From: Campylobacter concisus ATCC 51562
Lineage (GTDB): Bacteria; Campylobacterota; Campylobacteria; Campylobacterales; Campylobacteraceae
DNA: 64,000 nt
Assembly: GCF_000466745.1 (NCBI RefSeq)
Contig: NZ_ANNI01000007.1
Span: 86,755 to 150,754 of the forward strand
Reading direction: 5' to 3'
In this document: positions 1 to 8,877 of the stretch, in pieces
How the letters are laid out: each line of letters begins with the position of its first letter
Numbering within the stretch: the first letter of the stretch is position 1
The notes under the pieces: model-generated
Seen by the model: only the letters and a program-made list of their open reading frames with translations
What the model was told of the DNA's origin: nothing
Databases searched by the model: none
Translations under genes and position numbers: made by a program

Positions 1-2198
1 AAAACGAACAGCAAGACGGAATAGATCTTTTTAGCGTTAGAAATTTAAGCTTTAAGGATTTTAACGTAAGTATTAGCGGCGAAGGGAGTGCAGATTTTGA
101 TAAAAATGACTATAAATTTGAAGGAAATTTCACCTCTCATGAGCTGTGCGGTAAGCTAAATTTTGCCCTAAAAGATACATTTTTAACTTACAAGGCTTAT
201 GATGTCGAGGCTGGAAGCATTAAAAACTTCATTGATGAGCTTGATAGACGCATAGAGCTAAATGGCGAAGTTAAAAACTGGATATATGGATACATCGTTG
301 CTGATGATTACGAGCTAAAAGAGATAAATGGCAAGGCTGATCTAGCTAAAAATAACTTTTATCTAAATGATCTAAATGCCACCGCAAATACTAAAAATTT
401 GCTCGTTAAATTTGAAAAAGGCTTGCCGGCCGTAAATGTAGGCGAGGCAAATATCACGCTTAAAAACTCAAAGCTTAAATTTGATCTTATTTCGCCTATT
501 TACAAGGGCAAAAAGCTTGATGGCTCAAGCGTTGTGATAAATAATATCTTTGATGAAAAAAGCGCAAATTTAGAGCTACTTATAAAGACAAAATCGATCT
601 ATGATGAAGCTATAAATGAGATATTAAAAGCCTACAAGATCATCGTGCCAGTAAGGCAGCTAAGCGGAAAAATGGATGCTAGCTTAAAAATTTTGATAAA
701 GCTTGATGAGAAAAGCTTAGAAAATTTTGATGAAAAAAGCGTCATCGCAAATGGAGAATTTAAGCTAAGTGACGCGGTTTTAGAGATTGCTGGGAGTAAA
801 TTTAATACCAAAAATGCTCTCGTAAAGCTCATAAATACGACAAATTTAAGTATCGATGCTACTGGCTTTGGGCTTGAGTTTTTTAAAGCAAATGCTAAGG
901 CCGATATAAATTTACAAAAAAGTACTGGCGAGATAAAAGGCGTGATAGAAAGCTTTGATCTAAAAGAGAAAAATGATGAAATTTTAACTTTTAAAAATGA
1001 GCCATTTAGCGCATTTTTAGACTTTAGCAAGGCTGGTGAAACTTTGCTTAAGATAGAGCCATTTGGGCTTGATATGAGCTTTGGCAGTGAAAGTAAAATA
1101 GCAACAAAAAATAGTAAATTTTTCATAGAGAACTCGCCTGTTTTAAAGCAAAACGGCGTGCGTGGTTTTGATGAGCTTAGTATAAAAAGTAAGGATTTTA
1201 CTGATCTTGAAATTTTTGCCAAAGAAGCAAACTTTGATTTGCCGTTTTTAGACAAAAATGGCTCAAAGTATGAAAATGATGATCTTAAAATTTTAGTTTC
1301 AAAAGCTGGTGTAAAAATAGATAGTGCAAGCAAAAAGCTAAGCCTAGACATAAAAGAAAAAGCCATAAACGTAAAAACTAAAGATCTAAATTTGCTAGTG
1401 CTTGACGATAACAAAACCAGCGAGCAAATCACGCCGCTTGAGCTTTTAGCAAAAAATGGCGATATCATTTTAAGGGATCTAAACAAGACCTTGCCATTTG
1501 CTAGCTTTAGCGCCGAGAAAAAGGGCAAAAGCACCTCGCTAAATGGGCTGGCACAGCAAGGAAGAGTTGGCTATTTTAACGATGAAAAAAGTATAAATTT
1601 AGACGCAACCGACATAAGCGGAGAATTTATTAACGACCTTTTTGGTATCAAAAGCTTTGAGGGTGGTAAATTTCGCCTAAAAATGCTTGGAGAAAACTCT
1701 AAGAATTTCAAGGCTGAGGTGAGATTTTTTGATACTTTTTTAAAGGACTATATCTTTTATCAAAGATTGCTTAGCTTTTTAAACTCGGTTCCATCGCTTC
1801 TTAGCTTTAAAACACCTGATTTTAACGACAAAGGCTTTACTGTTAAAAATGGTAAAATTTTACTCACTAGAAATGGCGATATGATCGAGTTTTTGGCGAT
1901 TGAAATGATAGGAACAAGTGCTGATATCGGCGGACGTGGTACGATCGATCTAAAGAGTAAAAAGATAAATATCGACCTTGAGCTAAAGTTACTAAAAGAT
2001 GCTAGCAGTATCATTGATAAAATTCCACTGGTAAATCAAATAATCCTTGGCAAGGACCGCTCGCTCTCAACTGTCATCGCCATACGAGGCACGACTGAAA
2101 AGCCAGAGTACTCGACACAGATCCTGCAAGACGCCCTGCTCTCACCTCTAAAGATAATAAGAAACGTGATTCAGGCTCCGTTTTTGATATTTGAGTAG
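1..2198 (+). CDS. AsmA/YhdP-like (DUF3971-type) envelope protein, 3' part
   Basis: The reading frame is open from the first bases of the window (codons from base 3), so this is the C-terminal ~730 residues of a larger protein whose start lies outside. The product is rich in short alternating beta-type segments with many Lys, Asn, Asp and Phe. It ends in a segment (IPLVNQIILGKDRSLSTV, then a Pro-rich stop region) of the kind seen at the end of AsmA-like/YhdP proteins, which in other Gram-negatives are long inner-membrane-anchored periplasmic proteins linked to phospholipid transport and outer-membrane homeostasis. Family assignment rests on composition and the C-terminal pattern, so the exact subfamily is uncertain. 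It is convergent with hypA. Confidence 0.6.
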   Translation, partial: NEQQDGIDLFSVRNLSFKDFNVSISGEGSADFDKNDYKFEGNFTSHELCGKLNFALKDTFLTYKAYDVEAGSIKNFIDELDRRIELNGEVKNWIYGYIVADDYELKEINGKADLAKNNFYLNDLNATANTKNLLVKFEKGLPAVNVGEANITLKNSKLKFDLISPIYKGKKLDGSSVVINNIFDEKSANLELLIKTKSIYDEAINEILKAYKIIVPVRQLSGKMDASLKILIKLDEKSLENFDEKSVIANGEFKLSDAVLEIAGSKFNTKNALVKLINTTNLSIDATGFGLEFFKANAKADINLQKSTGEIKGVIESFDLKEKNDEILTFKNEPFSAFLDFSKAGETLLKIEPFGLDMSFGSESKIATKNSKFFIENSPVLKQNGVRGFDELSIKSKDFTDLEIFAKEANFDLPFLDKNGSKYENDDLKILVSKAGVKIDSASKKLSLDIKEKAINVKTKDLNLLVLDDNKTSEQITPLELLAKNGDIILRDLNKTLPFASFSAEKKGKSTSLNGLAQQGRVGYFNDEKSINLDATDISGEFINDLFGIKSFEGGKFRLKMLGENSKNFKAEVRFFDTFLKDYIFYQRLLSFLNSVPSLLSFKTPDFNDKGFTVKNGKILLTRNGDMIEFLAIEMIGTSADIGGRGTIDLKSKKINIDLELKLLKDASSIIDKIPLVNQIILGKDRSLSTVIAIRGTTEKPEYSTQILQDALLSPLKIIRNVIQAPFLIFE

Positions 2199-2395
2199 TT
2201 TAAATCTGCAACGCACAGAAATTATAGAAAAATTATTGGCTGCTTCTAAAGCCAAAAATAGGCGTTCATTTTTGATTATATATATTATCCTCGGCTCGCA
2301 AAGCGCATAAAAAGGATATCGAAAGCTAAAGATCAAGACCTTGGTAGCTATTTTTTTGCTACTACCACTATTAAAATATTTTAATAAAAAACATA
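2199..2395. other. Intergenic region between asmA-like gene and hypA
   Basis: About 200 bases between convergent genes with no supportable gene. A weak 6 bp hairpin (TTGGCT at 2236-2241, AGCCAA at 2250-2255) may help end the upstream transcript. A second weak repeat (GTAGC 2344-2348, GCTAC 2358-2362) lies further on. No tRNA or other RNA signature was seen. Confidence 0.4.
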
Positions 2396-2425
2396 AAATT
2401 TTACATATAAAAATATGTAAAATTT
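2396..2425 (-). terminator. Hairpin at the end of the hypBCDEA operon
   Basis: A perfect 12 bp inverted repeat (2396-2407 with 2414-2425) with a 6-base A-rich loop overlaps the hypA stop codon. The stem is AT-rich and no long U run follows, so termination is inferred from its position at the end of a five-gene operon facing a convergent gene. Confidence 0.5.
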
Positions 2426-2765
2426 ACTTCATCTCAAGGCGCATCAGATACATATCCTCGCCGTCAGTTACCTTTAAATTTTGACTTTTACACTTTGGAC
2501 AGGTGAAGTCATTTTCATTAAGCTCTCCGCCAAATCCGCAATCCAAACACTCAACAACAATGCCTTGTAAATTTATCACAAGCTCGGCGTTTTCGCAGAT
2601 CGTGCCAGCTTTATAAACATCAAAGGCGCTCTCTAGATAATGAGGCTCCACTCCGCTTAAACGGCCAACCTTTATCTCGATCTTGCTTATCTCTTTAGCA
2701 TTTTCTTTAGCGGCATTTTTCTCGCAAAGGCTAACTAAATTTTGAACGATACTAAGCTCGTGCAT
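2424..2765 (-). CDS. hypA: Hydrogenase nickel incorporation protein HypA
   Basis: 113 residues, the normal HypA length. HypA is a nickel metallochaperone that works with HypB to load Ni into the hydrogenase large subunit (and urease in some relatives). The N-terminal Met-His-Glu, whose His2 is the Ni ligand in the family, is present. The structural zinc site is formed by Cys73/Cys76 and Cys89/Cys92. It is the last gene of hypBCDEA, its start overlapping the hypE stop (TAATG). Confidence 0.95.
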   Translation of the reverse strand: MHELSIVQNLVSLCEKNAAKENAKEISKIEIKVGRLSGVEPHYLESAFDVYKAGTICENAELVINLQGIVVECLDCGFGGELNENDFTCPKCKSQNLKVTDGEDMYLMRLEMK

Positions 2766-3757
2766 TAGCAGATCCTTGGTAGTAGTTCGCCCTTTGGCGG
2801 CTCGAGAAATCTTCTTGATTTATAGGCGTTTTCGATGATGACGCGCTCGTTTTTTGCTTCCATTACCTCGCCTATTATCATCGCATTTTTGTCAAATTCT
2901 CTTAAAATTTTAAGCGCGTCCTCGGCCTGGCTCTCATCAACAGCCATCACAAAAGTGCCCTCATTTGCAAGCTCATAAGGCTCAAATCCAAATAGCTCAC
3001 AAACACCCATCACTTCGTCTGCGACCTTGATATTTTCTTCAAAAACTAAGATGTCAAATTTACTAAATTTAGCCCACTCGTTTAGCACCGCACTTAGTCC
3101 GCCCCTTGTCGCATCGCGCATAGTTTGCGGCTTTATGCCAGCGCTAAATAGCCTTAAAGCAACCTCTTTTAGGCTCTTGCAGTCACTTTTTAGATCAAGT
3201 CCAAGCTCAAATTCCTCTCTTGCTGCAAGCACCACGCCGCCGTGTCTGCCAACATCTCCAGAGATTAAAATTTTAGCCCCTGCTTTTAAATTTTTAAGCT
3301 CCACGCCTTCGCAAACTATCTCGCCGATGCCTGCTGTGTTTATAAAAATTTTATCGCATTTGCCCTTTGGCACTACCTTCGTATCGCCACAAACTACGCT
3401 CACACCGCTCTCTTTGCAAGTTTTTGCAAGCGAGCCAAGCACGCGTTCAAGCTCCTCTATACTTAGCCCCTCTTCGATGATGAGCGAGCAGCTTAGGTAT
3501 TTTGCGCTTGCTCCAACCATCGCTAGGTCGTTTATCGTACCGCAAGCTGCGATCTTGCCGATGTCACCGCCGTTAAAAAAAATGGGAGTTACCACAAAGC
3601 TATCAGAGCTAAATGCGATCTTGCCTTTTAAATTTAATATCGCCGAATCGTTGCTCTGCCTTAAAATTTCGTTATCAAAAATTTTAAATATCGTCTCGTT
3701 TATAAGCGAGTTCATCTCCTCGCCGCCGCCGCCGTGGCTTAGCATTATCTTTTTCAT
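2765..3757 (-). CDS. hypE: Carbamoyl dehydratase HypE (hydrogenase maturation)
   Basis: 330 residues. In known systems HypE takes a carbamoyl group from HypF onto its C-terminal cysteine and dehydrates it with ATP to a thiocyanate, the source of the cyanide ligands of the NiFe site. The protein ends in Pro-Arg-Ile-Cys, the diagnostic catalytic tail, and starts with the Gly-rich SHGGGGEEM segment of the PurM-like ATP-binding fold. It sits between hypD (9-base gap) and hypA (1-base overlap). All key residues look intact. Confidence 0.96.
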   Translation of the reverse strand: MKKIMLSHGGGGEEMNSLINETIFKIFDNEILRQSNDSAILNLKGKIAFSSDSFVVTPIFFNGGDIGKIAACGTINDLAMVGASAKYLSCSLIIEEGLSIEELERVLGSLAKTCKESGVSVVCGDTKVVPKGKCDKIFINTAGIGEIVCEGVELKNLKAGAKILISGDVGRHGGVVLAAREEFELGLDLKSDCKSLKEVALRLFSAGIKPQTMRDATRGGLSAVLNEWAKFSKFDILVFEENIKVADEVMGVCELFGFEPYELANEGTFVMAVDESQAEDALKILREFDKNAMIIGEVMEAKNERVIIENAYKSRRFLEPPKGELLPRIC

Positions 3758-3765
3758 TAAATTCC

Positions 3766-5092
<1,327 letters not shown>

Positions 5093-5093
<1 letters not shown>

Positions 5094-5905
5094 TATCTTA
5101 GCTCTTTTTTAAATTCCAAATAACTTATCCATTTATCGATGCCCTCACCCGTTTTGCTGTCTATCACAAAGATATCAACCTTTGGATTTAGCTTTCTAGC
5201 GTCGTTTTTCACTCGCTCGATGTCAAAGTCAAAATGCGGCGCAAGCGAAGCTTTTGTGATAAGAAGCACGTCAGCAGCCCTAAACATCACTGGATATTTG
5301 CTCACCTTATCATCGCCCTCTGGCACTGAAAGAAGCACAGCGTTAAAATGCGAGCCAACGTCGTAGCTTGCAGGGCAAACTAAATTTCCAACATTTTCTA
5401 TAAAGACTAGATCAAGCTCGTTTAGTGGCAGATGATGAAGCCCTTCATGTACCATAAACGCGTCTAAGTGACAGGTCTGACCTGTGCTTATCTGATGAGC
5501 CTTTGCGCCAGCTTTTACTATGCGATCAGCATCTTGATTTGTCTCTAAATCACCCTCAACAACGCCTATTTTAAACTTACCAGCCTTTATCGTAGCTTCT
5601 AAAAGCGTCGTCTTGCCAGCGCCTGGGCTACTCATTAAATTTACGCAAAGTATCTTTTTTTCATCAAGATGAGCTCTGTTGTGGGTAGCTTCTTTATCAT
5701 TTTCAGAGAGAATTTTCTCTATCACGTCTATGGTTTTGCTCTCGTTTAGCACAGGGTGTGCGTGAGCCTCGTGGCTATGTTCGTGCGCGTCATGAGCGTG
5801 ATCTGTATGTCCATCATGAGTGTGTGGGTGAGAGTGAGTGGTGCCATCAGCGTGAGTGTGAGTGTGGGCGTGATTACCCATTGAACAACCGCAATCTTTA
5901 CACAT
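5093..5905 (-). CDS. hypB: Hydrogenase nickel incorporation GTPase HypB, His-rich
   Basis: 270 residues. HypB is the GTPase that drives nickel insertion into the hydrogenase large subunit. The N-terminus has the high-affinity Ni-binding CxxCGC motif (residues 2-7), followed by a nickel-storing stretch with about 16 histidines between residues 12 and 50. The P-loop SSPGAGKTT is at 92-100. First gene of hypBCDEA; ATG at 5905. The His-rich tract suggests nickel buffering as well as delivery, in line with nikR in the same locus. Confidence 0.96.
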
Positions 5906-6076
5906 TTTTTCATCCTTTTTTATTAATTTATGGAGATTTTAACTCTTAAATTTAAAAATAAAATTAAAATTTAGGAGTTTTGGCAAATAGATCAAAAATT
6001 AATTAATTTATTTAAATTTTTATTTAAATTTAAAAATATAAATGAAATTTGCACAAGAATTTTGACTAAATTTACT
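5906..6076. other. AT-rich leader region of hypBCDEA with inverted repeat
   Basis: 171 very AT-rich bases between the GDYXXLXY gene and hypB. An imperfect inverted repeat with 13-base arms (5941-5953 and 5967-5979, one mismatch) lies about 35 bases upstream of the hypB start. It could be a terminator for the preceding genes or a protein-binding site, and the sequence does not decide. No clear -10/-35 pair could be chosen with confidence. Confidence 0.35.
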
Positions 6077-6682
6077 TTACTCTTTTTGCCTAATCTCATC
6101 CAACTTATCAAAATTTTCATCACCAAGTAGTTTTTTACTATTTTTTTGGGCATTCTTTTGGATTATTAGATCCTTTAGTCTAGCCTTGCCATTATCCATC
6201 ACCATCAAAACCGCATACGCATGAACATCCTCTTCTCTCATTTCATCTTCAGTATTAGCTGCACTATCAGGTGACATATAAAAGTGCTCTATGCCGTATT
6301 TTACGAGCGAGTAGCCATCATATCTACCAGCTAAAAACACTCCATTCTCTGGTTTGCTTATACTAAATTTAGCAAAGCTGTAAGTGCCATTAACATCTGG
6401 CTTCAAAACAGCATAAACTCTAGCTCCATCTCTTACTCTCTCATCGTATTGGTCGATATAGTGGTCATCTTTATCATTTTCGTCAAAATTTCTTGAATGA
6501 AAATTTGAAAATTCATAGTTTAAATCAACATAGTTTCCACGAAAAAGATCTCTTGGGTCGTAAAGATTTACCCTCACTCTTACCTCTTGCCCAAAATAAA
6601 GTGGCATAAGTGCGTAGCCAAGCATAATGCCAATAAGCGAAATTTGAAAAACTACAGCTACTATTAATACTTTTATCTTCAT
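6077..6682 (-). CDS. GDYXXLXY domain membrane-anchored protein
   Basis: 201 residues. One N-terminal membrane segment (about residues 5-28) is followed by a soluble, probably extracytoplasmic domain. The family motif appears as GNYVDLNY at residues 49-56, after the typical DPRDLFRG. Proteins of this family are usually encoded next to DUF2157 membrane proteins, as here (4-base ATGA overlap with the upstream gene). Function is unknown. The pair interrupts the hyd/hyp cluster, but nothing in the sequence ties it to hydrogenase. Confidence 0.75.
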   Translation of the reverse strand: MKIKVLIVAVVFQISLIGIMLGYALMPLYFGQEVRVRVNLYDPRDLFRGNYVDLNYEFSNFHSRNFDENDKDDHYIDQYDERVRDGARVYAVLKPDVNGTYSFAKFSISKPENGVFLAGRYDGYSLVKYGIEHFYMSPDSAANTEDEMREEDVHAYAVLMVMDNGKARLKDLIIQKNAQKNSKKLLGDENFDKLDEIRQKE

Positions 6683-7938
6683 TTTTTACGTCCTTTTCTA
6701 GCGACAACTAGCACTATAAAAGCAAACACCATAAATAGCGCCGTAGCACCAATATAATCGCCTATGAGTTGGAAATACCTCACGGCTGCGACCAAAAATA
6801 TCATACAAAGACCAAGTTTTAACTCACCCTTTTTGATAAGAACCGCAGCTGTTATGATATTTGCGAGCGAGAAAAATATATTTGCGTATCCAGGACCGTA
6901 GCTAAAGACAAATGGCAACAACACGAGCAGTGCCCCAAGTAGCAATCCACTCTTATTTTTTTCTTTAAAAAACAGTGCAAAATAAGCAACACTAAATAGG
7001 ATAAAGACAAAGCCAAAATTGCTTTTAAAAAACGACTTCACAAACCAAAGCTCTTCATCTCCAACCTCAAATAAATTTCTTTCTTCAAATAAAAATAGAC
7101 AAAATAACAACACAAAAACGCCAAAATTTTTACCAAATTCTTTCGTAAATGCGCCAAGCCCTACTCTAAATTTATCTAGTAGCGGCGAAATGCTAATAAG
7201 TAAAAGCGCATAAGATAGCGATACGATCGCAACCATCGGAAGTCCAAACAAAAATCCATAATCAAATATCGCTTTAAGACCACTAATGTAGCCGCAAAAT
7301 GAAATGATGTATATAAAAATATCTATAAAAAGCACAAAAGCAAGCCATTTTGAGTCGTCTTTGTAAAGCGTATATGCGCCAAGTGCTATAAAAATGATAA
7401 AGCCAAAGCCAAAGTCGCCCTGATAAGTTATCATAAAAAACCAAACTGTCGCAAAGATAAGGCTTTGGGCTACCAATACACCTTTCTTACTAGTAAAAGA
7501 AACCGCAAACGCCCCGATACTCCAAAGCAAAATACCACCGCTTGGCTCATCGCTAATGTTATAAATTTGGGCAATAAGAGCAATCGCCGCACCAAAGCAG
7601 AAATTTCCAAGAAAAAACATCGCCGTTGATAGATTTTCCTTTCCCTTTGCGAGATAGTAAATTCCACCAAAATTTACAAGCCCAAGTACAAATAACACAA
7701 GTGCTAAACGTCCTAGTCTTGGTATCTCTTCCCAGTTTGCACCAACGAGAGTAAAAAATGCCAGTGCAAAAAAGAGATATGCTACGAGTTTTAGGACAAA
7801 ACTTATCTTGTCACTATGAGCGTCAGTGTCGATGTCATATAAATTTGCTATTTTTATAGCTGTCTCTTTATCGACTATGCCGTCACTTTGCCACCGATCC
7901 AGCTCTTTTGTTAGAAAAATTCTATTTAAAAAGTTCAT
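6679..7938 (-). CDS. DUF2157 family multi-spanning membrane protein
   Basis: 419 residues. An N-terminal cytoplasmic segment (about 1-45: LTKELDRWQSDGIVD) is typical of DUF2157. It is followed by roughly a dozen hydrophobic helices and a basic tail (VARKGRKK). Function unknown. It is translationally coupled to the GDYXXLXY gene downstream, a recurring pairing in bacteria that suggests a shared membrane complex. ATG at 7938. Confidence 0.75.
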   Translation of the reverse strand: MNFLNRIFLTKELDRWQSDGIVDKETAIKIANLYDIDTDAHSDKISFVLKLVAYLFFALAFFTLVGANWEEIPRLGRLALVLFVLGLVNFGGIYYLAKGKENLSTAMFFLGNFCFGAAIALIAQIYNISDEPSGGILLWSIGAFAVSFTSKKGVLVAQSLIFATVWFFMITYQGDFGFGFIIFIALGAYTLYKDDSKWLAFVLFIDIFIYIISFCGYISGLKAIFDYGFLFGLPMVAIVSLSYALLLISISPLLDKFRVGLGAFTKEFGKNFGVFVLLFCLFLFEERNLFEVGDEELWFVKSFFKSNFGFVFILFSVAYFALFFKEKNKSGLLLGALLVLLPFVFSYGPGYANIFFSLANIITAAVLIKKGELKLGLCMIFLVAAVRYFQLIGDYIGATALFMVFAFIVLVVARKGRKK

Positions 7939-7985
7939 TATTCACACTCTCTTTTATAAGATATACAAAACACCAAATTTCTAGC

Positions 7986-8023
7986 CAGTGTCTTAAATGC
8001 CGTATTTATGTCCATTGACACTG
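7986..8023 (-). repeat. 7 bp inverted repeat downstream of nhaA remnant
   Basis: CAGTGTC (7986-7992) and GACACTG (8017-8023) form an inverted repeat with 24 bases between the arms, in the short gap between the broken nhaA and the DUF2157 gene. It may be a weak terminator or a scar of the deletion that removed the rest of nhaA. Confidence 0.3.
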
Positions 8024-8033
8024 CCTTAGTCTT

Positions 8034-8402
8034 TCAACAAAAAATATAATTGTGATTTAAAATATAAAAAAATACAGAAGCTAAAATGCCACCGATGATA
8101 AAAATTTTTAGCAAGGTAGCTTGGGCCAGACTCCTAAGCTTTGCTTTAAAAATTTCTCGCTTAAGCCTAAACCCAAGTAAAAAGAAAAAAACGGCCATCA
8201 AACTATCATTTACCAAAAGGATAAGGGGCTTTTGTATCGGCGATTTGCCAAAATTTAGCCTTGTATCGATTTGTAAAAATGAGTTATAAAAACTACTTAA
8301 AAAAACATTTTCAAAGATAAATGCCACTAAAGCAGCAGCGATAAGAAAAATACCACCACTAACTTCATCTATAAAAAAATCCCAAAAATTCCTAAAACCC
8401 AT
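8034..8402 (-). pseudogene. nhaA: Truncated Na+/H+ antiporter NhaA remnant
   Basis: 122 residues matching only the first third of NhaA, whose normal length is near 390. Visible are the DEVSGGIFLIAAALVAF helix, the segment KPLILLVNDSLMAVFFFLLG and the following LKREIF, which are characteristic of the NhaA N-terminal helices. The frame stops just after the next helix. The catalytic Asp pair of NhaA, which lies later in the protein, is absent, and no continuation is visible in the 95 bases before the DUF2157 gene. Most likely a decaying deletion remnant rather than a functional transporter. Confidence 0.7.
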
Positions 8403-8418
8403 AAAGACCCTTAAAAAA

Positions 8419-8832
8419 CTAAAACCTAGGAATAGCTGCCCTTGTGAGTTTAGAAAATTTTACGCCCTTTAAGCCGGCGATCCTTTCAGCAAAGCGTTCA
8501 ATTTTGCCCGCCTCGCCTCTTATTGAAATCGTTTCTAAGCAGTTATGGTGATCGACATGAACATGGTTTGTACAGATGATTTTCACATCAGAGCTATGCT
8601 CTATATCCATCTTTTTATTCACCAAATCGTTGTGATGATGCATATAAATGAGCGTCAAAACCCCGATCAACTCCTCACTAGCGTCCTTCCAGCTATCACT
8701 TACGATCTTTTCGCGTATTAAATCCCTCGTAAATTCGCTCCTAGAAGCGTAGCCTTGTTCGCTAACCTTTTTATCTAGTTCGTCAAGTAACTGACTAGGT
8801 AAAGAAACACTAAAACGTATAACACTATCCAT
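8419..8832 (-). CDS. nikR: Nickel-responsive transcriptional regulator NikR
   Basis: 137 residues from ATG 8832, chosen because AAGGAG lies 6 bases upstream and the protein then begins [12 protein letters not shown], the normal start of the ribbon-helix-helix DNA-binding domain. A longer in-frame start at 8871 is unlikely. The C-terminal ACT-like domain has the nickel ligands His79, His90, His92 and Cys98, with the same spacing as E. coli NikR (76/87/89/95). It lies between hypF and the hyp genes and probably represses nickel uptake or hydrogenase-related genes. An inverted repeat just upstream suggests autoregulation. Confidence 0.93.
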   Translation of the reverse strand: MDSVIRFSVSLPSQLLDELDKKVSEQGYASRSEFTRDLIREKIVSDSWKDASEELIGVLTLIYMHHHNDLVNKKMDIEHSSDVKIICTNHVHVDHHNCLETISIRGEAGKIERFAERIAGLKGVKFSKLTRAAIPRF

Positions 8833-8851
8833 TTTCTGCTCCTTTCTCGTT

Positions 8852-8870
8852 TGATTACCGTTTATAATCA
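8852..8870 (-). promoter_or_regulatory. Candidate NikR operator (TGATTA-N7-TAATCA)
   Basis: A perfect 6+6 bp inverted repeat with a 7-base spacer lies in the 45-base gap between the hypF stop and the nikR start, 20 bases upstream of the nikR ATG. NikR proteins bind dyad-symmetric AT-rich operators, and the position fits autorepression. The motif is not identical to known NikR boxes, so this is inference. Confidence 0.35.
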
Positions 8871-8877
8871 TTATACA

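Noticed and set aside
632..1534. 300-codon open frame opposite the AsmA-like gene
   Set aside because: Ser/Phe/Leu-rich antisense shadow; no motifs and no ribosome site.
8833..8871. Longer start for nikR
   Set aside because: It would run through the candidate operator; ATG 8832 has AAGGAG and matches the family start.
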